Below are positions 20,554 through 31,443 of a stretch of 46,090 nt of DNA, piece by piece. The position numbers were made by a program, and so were the translations under genes. The notes beneath the pieces were generated by a model. That model had not been told where the DNA came from, ran no database searches, and saw only the letters and a list, made by a program, of their open reading frames with translations. The first letter of the stretch is position 1; the number at the start of each line of letters is the position of its first letter. The DNA comes from Nitrospirota bacterium (lineage in GTDB: Bacteria; Nitrospirota; Leptospirillia; Leptospirillales; Leptospirillaceae): positions 1 to 46,090 of the forward strand of contig DAIBTC010000004.1 in NCBI GenBank assembly GCA_027415345.1. The letters run 5' to 3'.

Positions 20554-21176
20554 CCGAACCCCATCTGACGGAATCCCGGGAGGGGCCTCTCCGGAGGGCC
20601 TCCCTCTCCCGCCACACCCGGGAAACAACAATCGAAGGAAACCTCCTGATCGAGGGGACGGGACAGGCCAGAATCAGCACAGGAATGCCCTTCTTCGACC
20701 ATCTTCTCGATCAGGTCTGCCGCCACGGTCTCCTCGACCTCTCCCTCCAGGCCGAAGGGGATCTGGAGGTCGACTGGCACCATACCGTCGAGGACACCGG
20801 ACTGCTCCTGGGAAGTCTTCTTGACACCGCTCTCGGGGACCGAGCGGGAATCAACCGGTTCGGCTTCTTCTACGCCCCTCTCGACGAGGCGCTGGCCCGG
20901 GTCGTCATCGATCTCTCCGGCCGCCCCTTCCTCGCCTACGACCTCCCCTCCGAACGGGGAGAACGCGTCCGGGACTTCGACATCGATCTCCTCGAGGACT
21001 TCTTCCAGGCACTGACCCAGAAGGGTCGCTTCACGATGCACCTCCACCTCCTCTCCGGACGGAACACCCACCACAAGGCCGAGGCGGTCTTCAAGGCCTT
21101 CGCCCGGGCCCTGCGCATTGCCTGCGCCAGGGACCCCCGACAGACGGGCGTTCCCTCGACCAAGGGAAGCCTCTGA
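20550..21176 (+). CDS. hisB: imidazoleglycerol-phosphate dehydratase
   Basis: STGMPFFDHLLDQVCRHG, DWHHTVEDTGLLLG, NTHHKAEAVFKAFARAL. Confidence 0.96.
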   Translation: MTEPHLTESREGPLRRASLSRHTRETTIEGNLLIEGTGQARISTGMPFFDHLLDQVCRHGLLDLSLQAEGDLEVDWHHTVEDTGLLLGSLLDTALGDRAGINRFGFFYAPLDEALARVVIDLSGRPFLAYDLPSERGERVRDFDIDLLEDFFQALTQKGRFTMHLHLLSGRNTHHKAEAVFKAFARALRIACARDPRQTGVPSTKGSL

Positions 21177-21802
21177 TGGCAAAGGCTCCAAGGACGGTGG
21201 TGATCGACTACGGAATGGGAAACATCCATTCCGTCTCCAAGGCCCTGGAGGCCTCGGGCCATCGGGTGCAGATCGCTTCTCACCCGGAGGCCTCCTTCCT
21301 GGCCTTCGACCCGACCCATCTCGTCCTTCCGGGGGTCGGGGCCTTCGGGGAAGGGATCGCCCGCCTCGAAAAGGCAGGCTGGATCCCCGCGCTCAGGGGC
21401 TGGATCTCCGGAGACCGGCCCTTCCTGGGCATATGCCTGGGCATGCAGCTCCTCTTCGGAGAGAGCCACGAGTTCGGAACCCATCGGGGACTGGAGATCT
21501 TTCCGGGAAGTGTGGTCCCCTTCGACCCGAACCGGGGAAAGGTGCCCCAGATCGGGTGGAACGAAGTCAAAAGGAGGGCCCCTCATCCGATATGGCAGGG
21601 ACTTCCTCCGGAACCCGACCTGTATTTCGTTCACTCCTTCCACGTCCGGACCCCCGAACGGTCGATCGTCCTGGGCGAGACCGACTACCATGAGACCTAT
21701 CCCTCCATGGTCGGCCTCTCCCGGGTCGTGGCCATGCAGTTTCATCCGGAAAAAAGCCAGCGGACCGGTCTCACCCTCCTCAAAAACTTTGGAGCCCTCT
21801 GA
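21176..21802 (+). CDS. hisH: imidazole glycerol phosphate synthase subunit HisH
   Basis: VVIDYGMGNIHSVSKALE, PFLGICLGMQLLF, AMQFHPEKSQ. Confidence 0.96.
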   Translation: MAKAPRTVVIDYGMGNIHSVSKALEASGHRVQIASHPEASFLAFDPTHLVLPGVGAFGEGIARLEKAGWIPALRGWISGDRPFLGICLGMQLLFGESHEFGTHRGLEIFPGSVVPFDPNRGKVPQIGWNEVKRRAPHPIWQGLPPEPDLYFVHSFHVRTPERSIVLGETDYHETYPSMVGLSRVVAMQFHPEKSQRTGLTLLKNFGAL

Positions 21803-22542
21803 TGGAGATCTATCCTGCAATCGACCTTAAGGAAGGATTGGTCGTCCGCCTTTCACAGGGCGACTTCGACCGCTCCACCGTCTACGGGACCGATCCGACG
21901 GCTGTGGCGGTCTCATTTGCCCGCCAGGGTGCCCGATGGCTCCATGTGGTGGACCTCGACGGAGCCAAAAGCGGGAAGGTCTCGAACCTGTCCGCCATCG
22001 AACAAATCGTCGGCCACTTTCCCGGAAAGGTCCAGGTGGGCGGGGGCATCCGGACACTCGAGGCGGCCGCCCGCTATCTCGAACGGGGAGTGGAACGGCT
22101 TGTGCTGGGAACGGGGGCTCTGACCGACCCGGACTTCCTTGCCGCCATGCTAAAACACCACCCGGGTCGCTTCTATGTGGGTCTCGATGTCAGAGATGGG
22201 CGGATCGCCGTCTCGGGCTGGATCGAGGAGGCGGCCGGAGACCCCCGGGAGACCATGGCCGCCCTGGCCAAAAGGGGCGTGGCCGGCTTCGTCTACACCG
22301 ACATCCTGAAGGACGGCATGCTTGCGGGGCCCAATCTCGAGGTCTACCGGGACCTTGCCGGGAGCCTTCCTGTTCCTGTGATCGCAAGCGGTGGGATCGG
22401 AGGCCTGTCCGACATCATCGCCCTTTCCGAGGCCGGGGTCGCCGGCGCCATCGTGGGCCGGGCCCTTTACACCGGGGCGGTGGATCTCGCCCGGGCCCTG
22501 TCAGTGTCGAAGTCCGGATCCCCGGGAGAGACGGCATGCTGA
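21802..22542 (+). CDS. hisA: ProFAR isomerase
   Basis: MEIYPAIDLKEGLVVRLSQGDFDRSTVYGTDP, VQVGGGIRTLEAAARYLERGVERLVLGT. Confidence 0.96.
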   Translation: MEIYPAIDLKEGLVVRLSQGDFDRSTVYGTDPTAVAVSFARQGARWLHVVDLDGAKSGKVSNLSAIEQIVGHFPGKVQVGGGIRTLEAAARYLERGVERLVLGTGALTDPDFLAAMLKHHPGRFYVGLDVRDGRIAVSGWIEEAAGDPRETMAALAKRGVAGFVYTDILKDGMLAGPNLEVYRDLAGSLPVPVIASGGIGGLSDIIALSEAGVAGAIVGRALYTGAVDLARALSVSKSGSPGETAC

Positions 22543-23318
22543 AAAAAAGGATCATTCCCTGCCTCGACATGAAGGGGGGGCGCGTGGTCAAGGGGGTCTG
22601 CTTCGAGGCGCTCCGGGATGCGGGAGACCCGGTCGAGACCGCCGCCCTCTATGACCGCCTGGGGGCCGACGAACTTTGCTTTCTCGACATCGGGGCCTCG
22701 GTGGAAAATCGGGGAACCCTTTTTGAAATCGTGGAAAAAACCGCCAGCCGGGTCTTCCTTCCCCTCACCGTCGGAGGCGGAATCCGGTCGGTGGAGGAGA
22801 TCCGGCGGGCGCTCAACTGCGGAGCCGACAAGGTCTCTCTAAACTCGGCCGCCCTGGCCAACCCGTCCCTTCTGACCGAGGGAGCCCTCCGCTTCGGCTC
22901 CCAGTGCATCGTCCTGGCGGTCGACGTCAAGCGGGAAGGCTCCTCCTGGCGCGTCTATTCCCACGGGGGGACCCGCCCCACAGACCGGGACGCCATCGAA
23001 TGGATCAGGGAAGGGGTGCAGGCCGGGGCCGGAGAGATCCTGCTCACCTCCATGGACCGGGACGGAACAGGGGAGGGGTACGATCTGGCCCTCATAGAAA
23101 CGGTAAGCCGGGCAGTGGAGGTCCCCCTGATCGCCTCCGGAGGGGCCGGCACCATGGAGGACTTCCGGAAGGCCTTCGAGGCCGGCGCCGACGCCGCCCT
23201 GGCGGCAAGCCTCTTCCATTTCGGGACCATCGATCTCCGGGACCTGCGCCGGAGACTCTTCGAAGCGGGGGCCCAGGTCCGGCCCCCCTTTCAGGACGAA
23301 ACGGGAGAGACCCCATGA
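22536..23318 (+). CDS. hisF: imidazole glycerol phosphate synthase subunit HisF
   Basis: MLKKRIIPCLDMKGGRVVKGVCFE, LTVGGGIRSVEEIRRALNCGADKVSLN, LLTSMDRDGTGEGYDLAL; ATG 22536 inside a longer ORF. Confidence 0.96.
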   Translation: MLKKRIIPCLDMKGGRVVKGVCFEALRDAGDPVETAALYDRLGADELCFLDIGASVENRGTLFEIVEKTASRVFLPLTVGGGIRSVEEIRRALNCGADKVSLNSAALANPSLLTEGALRFGSQCIVLAVDVKREGSSWRVYSHGGTRPTDRDAIEWIREGVQAGAGEILLTSMDRDGTGEGYDLALIETVSRAVEVPLIASGGAGTMEDFRKAFEAGADAALAASLFHFGTIDLRDLRRRLFEAGAQVRPPFQDETGETP

Positions 23319-24010
23319 CCGGGCAAGACCGCTTAACCGACCCCTTTGGCGACGACCAGACGCTTCTCCCGGCCATCATCCAGAATGCGGATACGGGAAA
23401 GGTCCTCATGCTGGGCTACATGAACCGCGAAGCCCTCGAGACCACACTCCGGACAGGCCGCGTCACTTTTTTCAGCCGCTCCAAAGGACGCCTGTGGACG
23501 AAGGGGGAGAGCTCGGGCCACTTTCTTTTGGTCCGGGAAATACTCTGGGACTGTGACCGTGACACTCTTCTGGTCATGGCCGATCCGGAGGGGCCGACCT
23601 GCCACACCGGAACCGAAAGCTGCTTCGACGGGCGCACCCTCTTTAAGGCCCTGGCCCCCCGCCCTGCCTTCGAAACCCTGGACCGCCTCCTTCAGGTGAT
23701 CCGGGACCGAAGAACCCAGGATCCCGGCACCTCCTATGTCGCGCGCCTTCTGTCCGGCCCCCCAAGCTCCCTTCTCAAGAAGCTTGTCGAGGAGTCGGGA
23801 GAGATCATGGCGGCGGTCTACGAAGGCAATCCGGAGGCGATCCGGTCCGAGATGGCCGATCTGATCTTTCACCTCCTGGTCACCATGGAACGGACCGGGA
23901 TCCCCTGGAAGACCGTCATGGAGGAACTCGACCGGCGGACCGGAAAGGGGGGCCTGACCGAAAAGCGGGAACGCCTGGAGAAAAATCCCAACCCGAAGGA
24001 GATCCCATGA
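23315..24010 (+). CDS. hisIE: bifunctional phosphoribosyl-AMP cyclohydrolase / phosphoribosyl-ATP pyrophosphohydrolase
   Basis: LMLGYMNREALETTLRTGRVTFFSRSKGRLWTKGESSGH and SYVARLL...KLVEESGEIMAAV...EMADLIFHLLV. Confidence 0.94.
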   Translation: MTGQDRLTDPFGDDQTLLPAIIQNADTGKVLMLGYMNREALETTLRTGRVTFFSRSKGRLWTKGESSGHFLLVREILWDCDRDTLLVMADPEGPTCHTGTESCFDGRTLFKALAPRPAFETLDRLLQVIRDRRTQDPGTSYVARLLSGPPSSLLKKLVEESGEIMAAVYEGNPEAIRSEMADLIFHLLVTMERTGIPWKTVMEELDRRTGKGGLTEKRERLEKNPNPKEIP

Positions 24011-24378
24011 CCCCGAATTCCCCTCCGCCCGCCGACTGCCTCTTCTGCCGCATCCTCCGGGGAGAGATCCCGTCCACCCCCCTCTGGCAGACGGAGAAGA
24101 CCCTGATCATCGCCGATATCATGCCCCAGGCCCCCTTCCATGCCCTCGTCATTCCCCGCCGCCACGCCGCCGATATCGGGGAGTTCATGAAGGACGACGG
24201 GGCCTCTTCGGAGCTTTCCGACCTCTTTACAAGCGCGCTGGGGCTCATCGGGGAACGCCGGATCGACCGGAAGGGCTACCGCCTGGTCATCAACACCGGA
24301 AGGGAGGGCGGCCAGACGGTGGGACATCTTCACCTCCACCTCCTGGCGGGACGCCCCTTGGGCTGGCCCCCGGGATGA
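24007..24378 (+). CDS. HIT family protein (HinT-like)
   Basis: CLFCRILRGEIP and GQTVGHLHLHLLAGR (HxHxH triad). Confidence 0.92.
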   Translation: MTPNSPPPADCLFCRILRGEIPSTPLWQTEKTLIIADIMPQAPFHALVIPRRHAADIGEFMKDDGASSELSDLFTSALGLIGERRIDRKGYRLVINTGREGGQTVGHLHLHLLAGRPLGWPPG

Positions 24379-24384
24379 GTCACT

Positions 24385-24413
24385 TTGACAAATGGCCTGT
24401 TTCAGGATACAAT
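24385..24413 (+). promoter_or_regulatory. sigma70-type promoter for rpsU
   Basis: TTGACA - 17 bp - TACAAT, about 40 bp before the rpsU start. Confidence 0.82.
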
Positions 24414-24454
24414 GAACAGTCTTGGTTTATCTTATAAACGGAGGAGCTTATTTT

Positions 24455-24652
24455 ATGACAGGTGTACGGGTCAAGGAAAACGAATCCTTTGAGAGCGCCC
24501 TCAAGCGCTTCAAGAAGCAGTGCGAGAAGGCGGGGATCCTCTCCGACGTCAAGAAACGGGAACACTACGAAAAGCCCTCCGTCCGGCGCAAGAAGAAGGC
24601 CCTGGCCGCCCGGAAAAAGGCCCTCAAGAGAGCTCGTCTGGCCATCCGCTAA
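24455..24652 (+). CDS. rpsU: 30S ribosomal protein S21
   Basis: [52 protein letters not shown] upstream. Confidence 0.95.
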   Translation: MTGVRVKENESFESALKRFKKQCEKAGILSDVKKREHYEKPSVRRKKKALAARKKALKRARLAIR

Positions 24653-24691
24653 CAGAGTCCGGCAACACACTCTTCAGAAAGGGCGGATGAT

Positions 24692-25144
24692 TTGGGACTT
24701 CGGGAACAGATACTCGACCACCAGAAAGACAGCCTCCGCGCGAGGGAAACCACGCGTCTCTCCGTTCTCAGGCTCCTGATGGCCCAGATCAAGAACCGCG
24801 AAATCGAGAAGGGCAAGGGGGCCGTCCTGACCGATGAGGAGATCATCGAAACCATCGCCTCCATGATCCGCAAGATGGACGAGTCCATCGAAGGCTTCGA
24901 AAAGGGAGGACGGTCCGATCTGGCGGACAAGGAGCGGGCCGAAAAGGGCATTCTCAAGGCCTATCTCCCCGAACCCCTCTCCGAGGCCGACCTCGACCGC
25001 CTGGTTACGGAGGCCCTCCGGGAGACGGGGGTCTCGGGACCCAAGGGGATGGGGGCGGTGATGCAATGGCTCGCTCCCCGGACGAAGGGACGGGTCGACA
25101 ACCGTGTCGTCAGCCAGAAGGTCAAGGCAGCCCTGGGTTCTTAG
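24692..25144 (+). CDS. GatB/YqeY domain protein
   Basis: LSVLRLLMAQIKNREIEKGK, AYLPEPLSEADLDRLV, GPKGMGAVM; position between rpsU and dnaG. Confidence 0.9.
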   Translation: MGLREQILDHQKDSLRARETTRLSVLRLLMAQIKNREIEKGKGAVLTDEEIIETIASMIRKMDESIEGFEKGGRSDLADKERAEKGILKAYLPEPLSEADLDRLVTEALRETGVSGPKGMGAVMQWLAPRTKGRVDNRVVSQKVKAALGS

Positions 25145-25212
25145 GCCATTTCCTTCCGGATCCTCTGAGGGGACCCAGGGAAGAGACCGGCACCAATCGA
25201 TCGGATCGCACT

Positions 25213-26970
25213 ATGGCGGATGAATGGGTTGAGTCAGTCCGGCGCGCAACCGATCTGGCAGAGGTTGCCTCGCGCTATGTCAACCTCCGAAAACGCGGAC
25301 AAAAATGGGTGGGGCTCTGCCCGTTCCATGACGAAAAGTCCCCCTCCTTTCAAATTGATCCCGACAAACAGCTCTACTACTGCTTTGGGTGCCATGCCGG
25401 AGGAGACGTCTTTCGCCTGGTCGAAAAACTTGAGCACAAGTCTTTCGGCGAGGCGGTGCGCCATCTTGCGGCCCTTGCCGGCATTCCCGTGCCTGAACGG
25501 GGAACGGCGGAGGACAGGGATCGCCGGGAACGCTTCCGCCAGGCCATGCTTTTCGCCGAAGGAATCTACCGGAAGGCCTTGGCCTCACCGGAAGGACAGG
25601 AGGCCCGGCGCTACCTTCTGGAGACCCGCGGACTGACCGAGGAGACCCTAGGACGATTCTCCCTGGGCTGGGCCAATGGCGCCTCCGTCCTTTCCACCAC
25701 CCTAAAGGCCGGCAGCAAGACTCCGGGAGGGGGGGCCACCGGGATCGCCGAAGTCCTCGAAGAGGCCGGCATGATCCGCCGGGGCCCTTCCACCGGGGCC
25801 ACCGGGGGCGAGCGGGCGGGTGACCTCTTCCGGAACCGGATCATGATCCCGATCCGGGAGAGGCCGGGACAGGCTCCCTCGGGATTCGGGGGACGACTCA
25901 TCGAACCCGGTTCCCGCTTCCCGAAATATCTGAATTCGGCCGAATCCCCCTACTTCCGGAAACGGGAAATCCTCTTCGGCCTCGACCAGGCCGCGGAGGC
26001 CCTGAAAAGGGAGGAACGCGCCCTGGTGGTCGAGGGATATTTTGACGTGATGCGTCTCTCGCAGGAAGGGATCGGCGGGGTGGTGGCCCCGCTGGGCACA
26101 GCCCTGGGGCCCGCCCATGTCTCCCTCCTCAAGCGTCATGCCCGGGAGGTCATCCTCCTCTTCGACGGAGACCGCGCGGGACGGGATGCCGCCGTCCGGA
26201 TCATCAGCCGGTTCCTCTGGGATCCCGATCTCGTCTTCCGGGCGGTCTGGCTTCCCGACGGAACCGATCCCGACCAGTGGATCGTCCGGGAAGGGGCCAC
26301 GGGGGTCAGGCGAGCCCTTGAGGGGGCCCTTCCGATGGGGGATTTTGTCCTCGACTGGCTTGCGGCCTCCATCGCAAGGATCAGGAAGGACCGGGGAGGA
26401 GAGGGGAAATCCTCTCTTGTCGCCGATTTTCTCTCCATGGTCCGGGCCTTTCCTGACCTTGAGGTCCAGGAACAGCTTCTGGAACAGGGCGCCATCCTTC
26501 TCGACACCATGAAGGACCTTCTGGCCATGCAGCTTCTCTCGGGAGAGTCGGCCCACACCCGGGAGACGGCGAAAAAGGGCGACCCCGATCCCGCGAACCT
26601 CAACAACCGGGGGCTGGCCTGGCGGAACATCCTCGTCGAACTGGCACGCCTCTGGGTCGACGGAGGGACCCCCCATCCGAAGGAGCTTTGGAAGCGTGAG
26701 GACTTTTCCTTCATCGACGACCCCTCCCTTTCGGGAATTCTCGATGATCTCTGGATCCTGGAAGACGATCCCTCGGCCTCGCTCCACGACCTTCTCAGAA
26801 GGGACGCCTTTCTCTGGAAACAGTGGTATGACCTGCCTTCGGACCCGGGGTCCCGGCAGGTGCGCCTCGACGACGTCTGTACGGCGATCCGCCGCCTCTC
26901 GCGGAAAAATGCCCGTCCCGTGACTCTCCGAAGGGAGGAAGCCGGGGCCGGCAGGCAACAAGCCTATTAG
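25213..26970 (+). CDS. dnaG: DNA primase
   Basis: VGLCPFHDEKSPSFQIDPDKQLYYCFGCHAGGDVF zinc finger; VVEGYFDVM; LFDGDRAGRDA (Toprim). Confidence 0.96.
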   Translation: MADEWVESVRRATDLAEVASRYVNLRKRGQKWVGLCPFHDEKSPSFQIDPDKQLYYCFGCHAGGDVFRLVEKLEHKSFGEAVRHLAALAGIPVPERGTAEDRDRRERFRQAMLFAEGIYRKALASPEGQEARRYLLETRGLTEETLGRFSLGWANGASVLSTTLKAGSKTPGGGATGIAEVLEEAGMIRRGPSTGATGGERAGDLFRNRIMIPIRERPGQAPSGFGGRLIEPGSRFPKYLNSAESPYFRKREILFGLDQAAEALKREERALVVEGYFDVMRLSQEGIGGVVAPLGTALGPAHVSLLKRHAREVILLFDGDRAGRDAAVRIISRFLWDPDLVFRAVWLPDGTDPDQWIVREGATGVRRALEGALPMGDFVLDWLAASIARIRKDRGGEGKSSLVADFLSMVRAFPDLEVQEQLLEQGAILLDTMKDLLAMQLLSGESAHTRETAKKGDPDPANLNNRGLAWRNILVELARLWVDGGTPHPKELWKREDFSFIDDPSLSGILDDLWILEDDPSASLHDLLRRDAFLWKQWYDLPSDPGSRQVRLDDVCTAIRRLSRKNARPVTLRREEAGAGRQQAY

Positions 26971-26980
26971 GGGAGAATGA

Positions 26981-28753
<1,773 letters not shown>

Positions 28754-28774
28754 GAGGGGAAGGCGTTCACGAAT

Positions 28775-28849
28775 GGGCCTATAGCTCAACGGCAGAGCTG
28801 CCGGCTCATAACCGGTTGGTTCCAGGTTCGAATCCTGGTGGGCCCACCA
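28775..28849 (+). tRNA. tRNA with CAT anticodon (elongator Met or lysidine-modified Ile2; not resolved)
   Basis: GGGCCTATAGCTCAACGGCAGAGCTGCCGGCTCATAACCGGTTGGTTCCAGGTTCGAATCCTGGTGGGCCCACCA folds as a cloverleaf; loop CTCATAA. Confidence 0.93.
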
Positions 28850-28863
28850 TACAAACTAAAGAG

Positions 28864-29622
28864 ATGGAAAGGATAGGTCACTTGGACGTGGGACCTTCGG
28901 TCCAGGACACGCTGGCCCTGGTTTATCGGTTGCAGTCGATCGACAGCGAATTGGCCCACATCACCCAGGAAATCGAGGCAAGCCGCGACGCCCTTCATAG
29001 GAGGGAAGAGAGTCTCGAGGCCCTGGCACAGCTCATGGAGTCCGAAAGGAACGAAATCCTCCGCCTGGCCCGGGACCGGCGCGACCGGGAGGAGGAGCTC
29101 CGGACCAACGAACACCTCATCTCCGAGAACAAGAAAAAGAACAAGGAACTCAAGCATTCCCGGGAAATCCAGGCCTATCTGGCCGAGATGGAGTTCCGCC
29201 GCGACGAGGTCGAACGCCTCCAGGACGAGATCCTCCGGATCATGGAGACCCAGGAAAATCTCGAAAAGGCGCTGAAGGACCGGGAGAAGGATTTTGCGGC
29301 AAAGCAGGAGGAGCTTTCCGCCTTCCGGACGGCCGCCGAGGAAGAGAGCGGCTCCCGGATGGACCGGATCCGGGGCCTCGAGGAGGAAAAAACCCTTCTT
29401 GCGGACCAGTTCCCCGATCCCCTCTTCCAGCAGTACACACGGCTGCGCCAGTCCCACAGAAACGGCCTGGTGGTCTCCCGCATCCTGAACGGGACATGCG
29501 AGGTCTGCCGGATGACCCTGCCGCCCCGGACGCTGACCGAGGTCAAGAAACGGCAGAAAATCGTCCCGTGTCTCCACTGCCAGCGATGGCTTTTCATGGA
29601 GGATGCCCAGCCAAGGAGTTGA
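28864..29622 (+). CDS. C4-type zinc-ribbon coiled-coil protein
   Basis: Long helical region then CEVCRMTLPPRTLTEVKKRQKIVPCLHCQRWLF. Confidence 0.82.
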   Translation: MERIGHLDVGPSVQDTLALVYRLQSIDSELAHITQEIEASRDALHRREESLEALAQLMESERNEILRLARDRRDREEELRTNEHLISENKKKNKELKHSREIQAYLAEMEFRRDEVERLQDEILRIMETQENLEKALKDREKDFAAKQEELSAFRTAAEEESGSRMDRIRGLEEEKTLLADQFPDPLFQQYTRLRQSHRNGLVVSRILNGTCEVCRMTLPPRTLTEVKKRQKIVPCLHCQRWLFMEDAQPRS

Positions 29623-29650
29623 ACCTCAGGCGTTGGCTTCCTTCGCAATT

Positions 29651-30030
29651 CGGATCCGGACCAAAGACGGGCAGGTGGCCGCCCGGACCCTTCACGGGTC
29701 CGGGAGGAAAGTCCGAGCACCAAAGGGCAGGGCGCTGGGTAACACCCAGTCCTGGCGACAGGAAGGACAGTGCCACAGAAAACAAACCGCCGGACCTTCG
29801 TCCGGTAAGGGTGAAAAGGCGAGGTAAGAGCTCACCGCGTCTCCGGTGACGGAGACGGCATGGTAAACCCCGCCCGGTGCAAGACCAAATAGGGAGGCTC
29901 GCAGTCATGCGGAAGGCCGGCCCGGCCCACGCCTCCGGGTAAGGTCGCTTGAGGCCCGGGGTAACCCTGGTCCCAGAGTAATGGCCACCCTCGACAGAAC
30001 TCGGCTTATGACCGTTCTTTGCCGGATCCG
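29651..30030 (+). ncRNA. rnpB: RNase P RNA (bacterial type A), approximate ends
   Basis: GAGGAAAGTCCGAGC near the 5' end, AGAGTAATGGCCACC...ACAGAA near the 3' end, and a long P1 helix CGGATCCGG/CCGGATCCG. Confidence 0.93.
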
Positions 30031-30054
30031 AAATCCGAAGGACAGACCTTTCTG

Positions 30055-31443
30055 ATGCCCGATTCTTCCCTCTCCTTGCCGTACGACGGCATCTCCCTGG
30101 TCTCCGACCCCGTCCACGGCTATCTCTCCTTCGTCGACACCCCGGCGGGGCCGACCGGAACCACCGAGCGGGATCTGATCGACCATTCCTGGGTCCAGCG
30201 GCTCCGGTCGATCTACCAGCTCCAGAGTGCCCGGTTCGTCTTCCCTTCGGCCGAACATACCCGTTTTTCCCACTCCCTGGGGGCGATGCACGTGGCCGGC
30301 CGGTTTGCCCGCCAGCTCTATCCCGCCCTTTCCGGGAACTTCTCCCTTCCCTTCTTCGAAACCCTCCTCCGTGTCGCAGCCCTCCTGCACGACACCGGCC
30401 ACGGGCCCTTTTGCCACTTTTTCGACGAGAATGTCGGGATTCCCCGCTTCGGACGCTCCCACGAGCAGATGAGCCAGATCCTGATACGGGGACCGCTCCG
30501 GCCGGTCATCGAACGGATCGACCGGGGTCTCTCCGGAGCCTTCGCCCCGGGCGAACGCCTTTCGGCCGACTGGATCGCCTATCTGGTCGGAAAGGGGAAG
30601 GGACCGAACCCGGTCCCGGAGGACCTCCCCCTCCTTTCGGCCCTCAAGCCCCTCTACTCGGGGATCTTCACCGTCGACAACCTCGACTACGTCCTTCGGG
30701 ACAGCTACATGTGCGGCGTATCCGCAGGTCCTGTGGACCTCGAACGGCTCCTCTACTACACCCATTTCCAGAAGGGACGCCTGGTCCTTCACCGGGCCGG
30801 ACTCGGGGTCTTCGAGCAGTTCATCCAGATCCGCCGGTACATGTATGCCCAGATCTACTTCCACCGCACGACCCGGGCCTTCGACCTGGCCCTCCGGGAA
30901 CTCCTGGGAGAAACCCTCCGGGAGCTCCTTCCCCGCGACCCCGCCTCCGACCTCGACCGCTTCCGGACCCTGACCGACCATTTTCTGCTGGAACACGTCC
31001 GGGACTGGCCCACCGCCCATAGTCCGCTCCTTCGCCGGCTCGGGGAAGGCTGGCGCCGGTTCCTGGCCCGGGAAAAGGCCTGGGAGCTGGTCTACGAACG
31101 GGTCCGGACCGGACCCGGAGGACGCCGGAAAAAGATTCCCGACGCGGGGGAGATCCGCAAAGAGGCCGAAAAGAGGGGGTATCTCCTGGGCGACGGGGAG
31201 ATCACCGTCGATGTGGCGAGCCGGGATGCACGCCCGGAAAATCCCGCCCAGGAGGGGGCCTCCGCCCTCGAGATCTATGACCCCCTCTCCGGCCGGGTGG
31301 GAGAGACGCTCCTTGCTGAAATGCTGGAAGGGATCCCGGTCCGCCAGGAAATCATCCGGGTCTTCGGGAAAAACCTTCCCGATCTTCCCGGGGCCTCACG
31401 GATCCTCGCCGAAATCCTCGGGGGAGAGGCCCTGGAGGGCTAG
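30055..31443 (+). CDS. HD-domain phosphohydrolase (dGTPase-like/SAMHD-like)
   Basis: SDPVHGYLSF, HTRFSHSLGAMHVAG, ALLHDTGHGPFCHFFD, DNLDYVLRDS; start chosen downstream of the rnpB 3' end. Confidence 0.9.
   Translation: MPDSSLSLPYDGISLVSDPVHGYLSFVDTPAGPTGTTERDLIDHSWVQRLRSIYQLQSARFVFPSAEHTRFSHSLGAMHVAGRFARQLYPALSGNFSLPFFETLLRVAALLHDTGHGPFCHFFDENVGIPRFGRSHEQMSQILIRGPLRPVIERIDRGLSGAFAPGERLSADWIAYLVGKGKGPNPVPEDLPLLSALKPLYSGIFTVDNLDYVLRDSYMCGVSAGPVDLERLLYYTHFQKGRLVLHRAGLGVFEQFIQIRRYMYAQIYFHRTTRAFDLALRELLGETLRELLPRDPASDLDRFRTLTDHFLLEHVRDWPTAHSPLLRRLGEGWRRFLAREKAWELVYERVRTGPGGRRKKIPDAGEIRKEAEKRGYLLGDGEITVDVASRDARPENPAQEGASALEIYDPLSGRVGETLLAEMLEGIPVRQEIIRVFGKNLPDLPGASRILAEILGGEALEG

Noticed and set aside
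21936-22535. N-terminal extension of the 460-aa ORF containing hisF
   Set aside because: Out-of-frame over hisA; HisF begins at MLKKRIIPCLDMKGG (22536)
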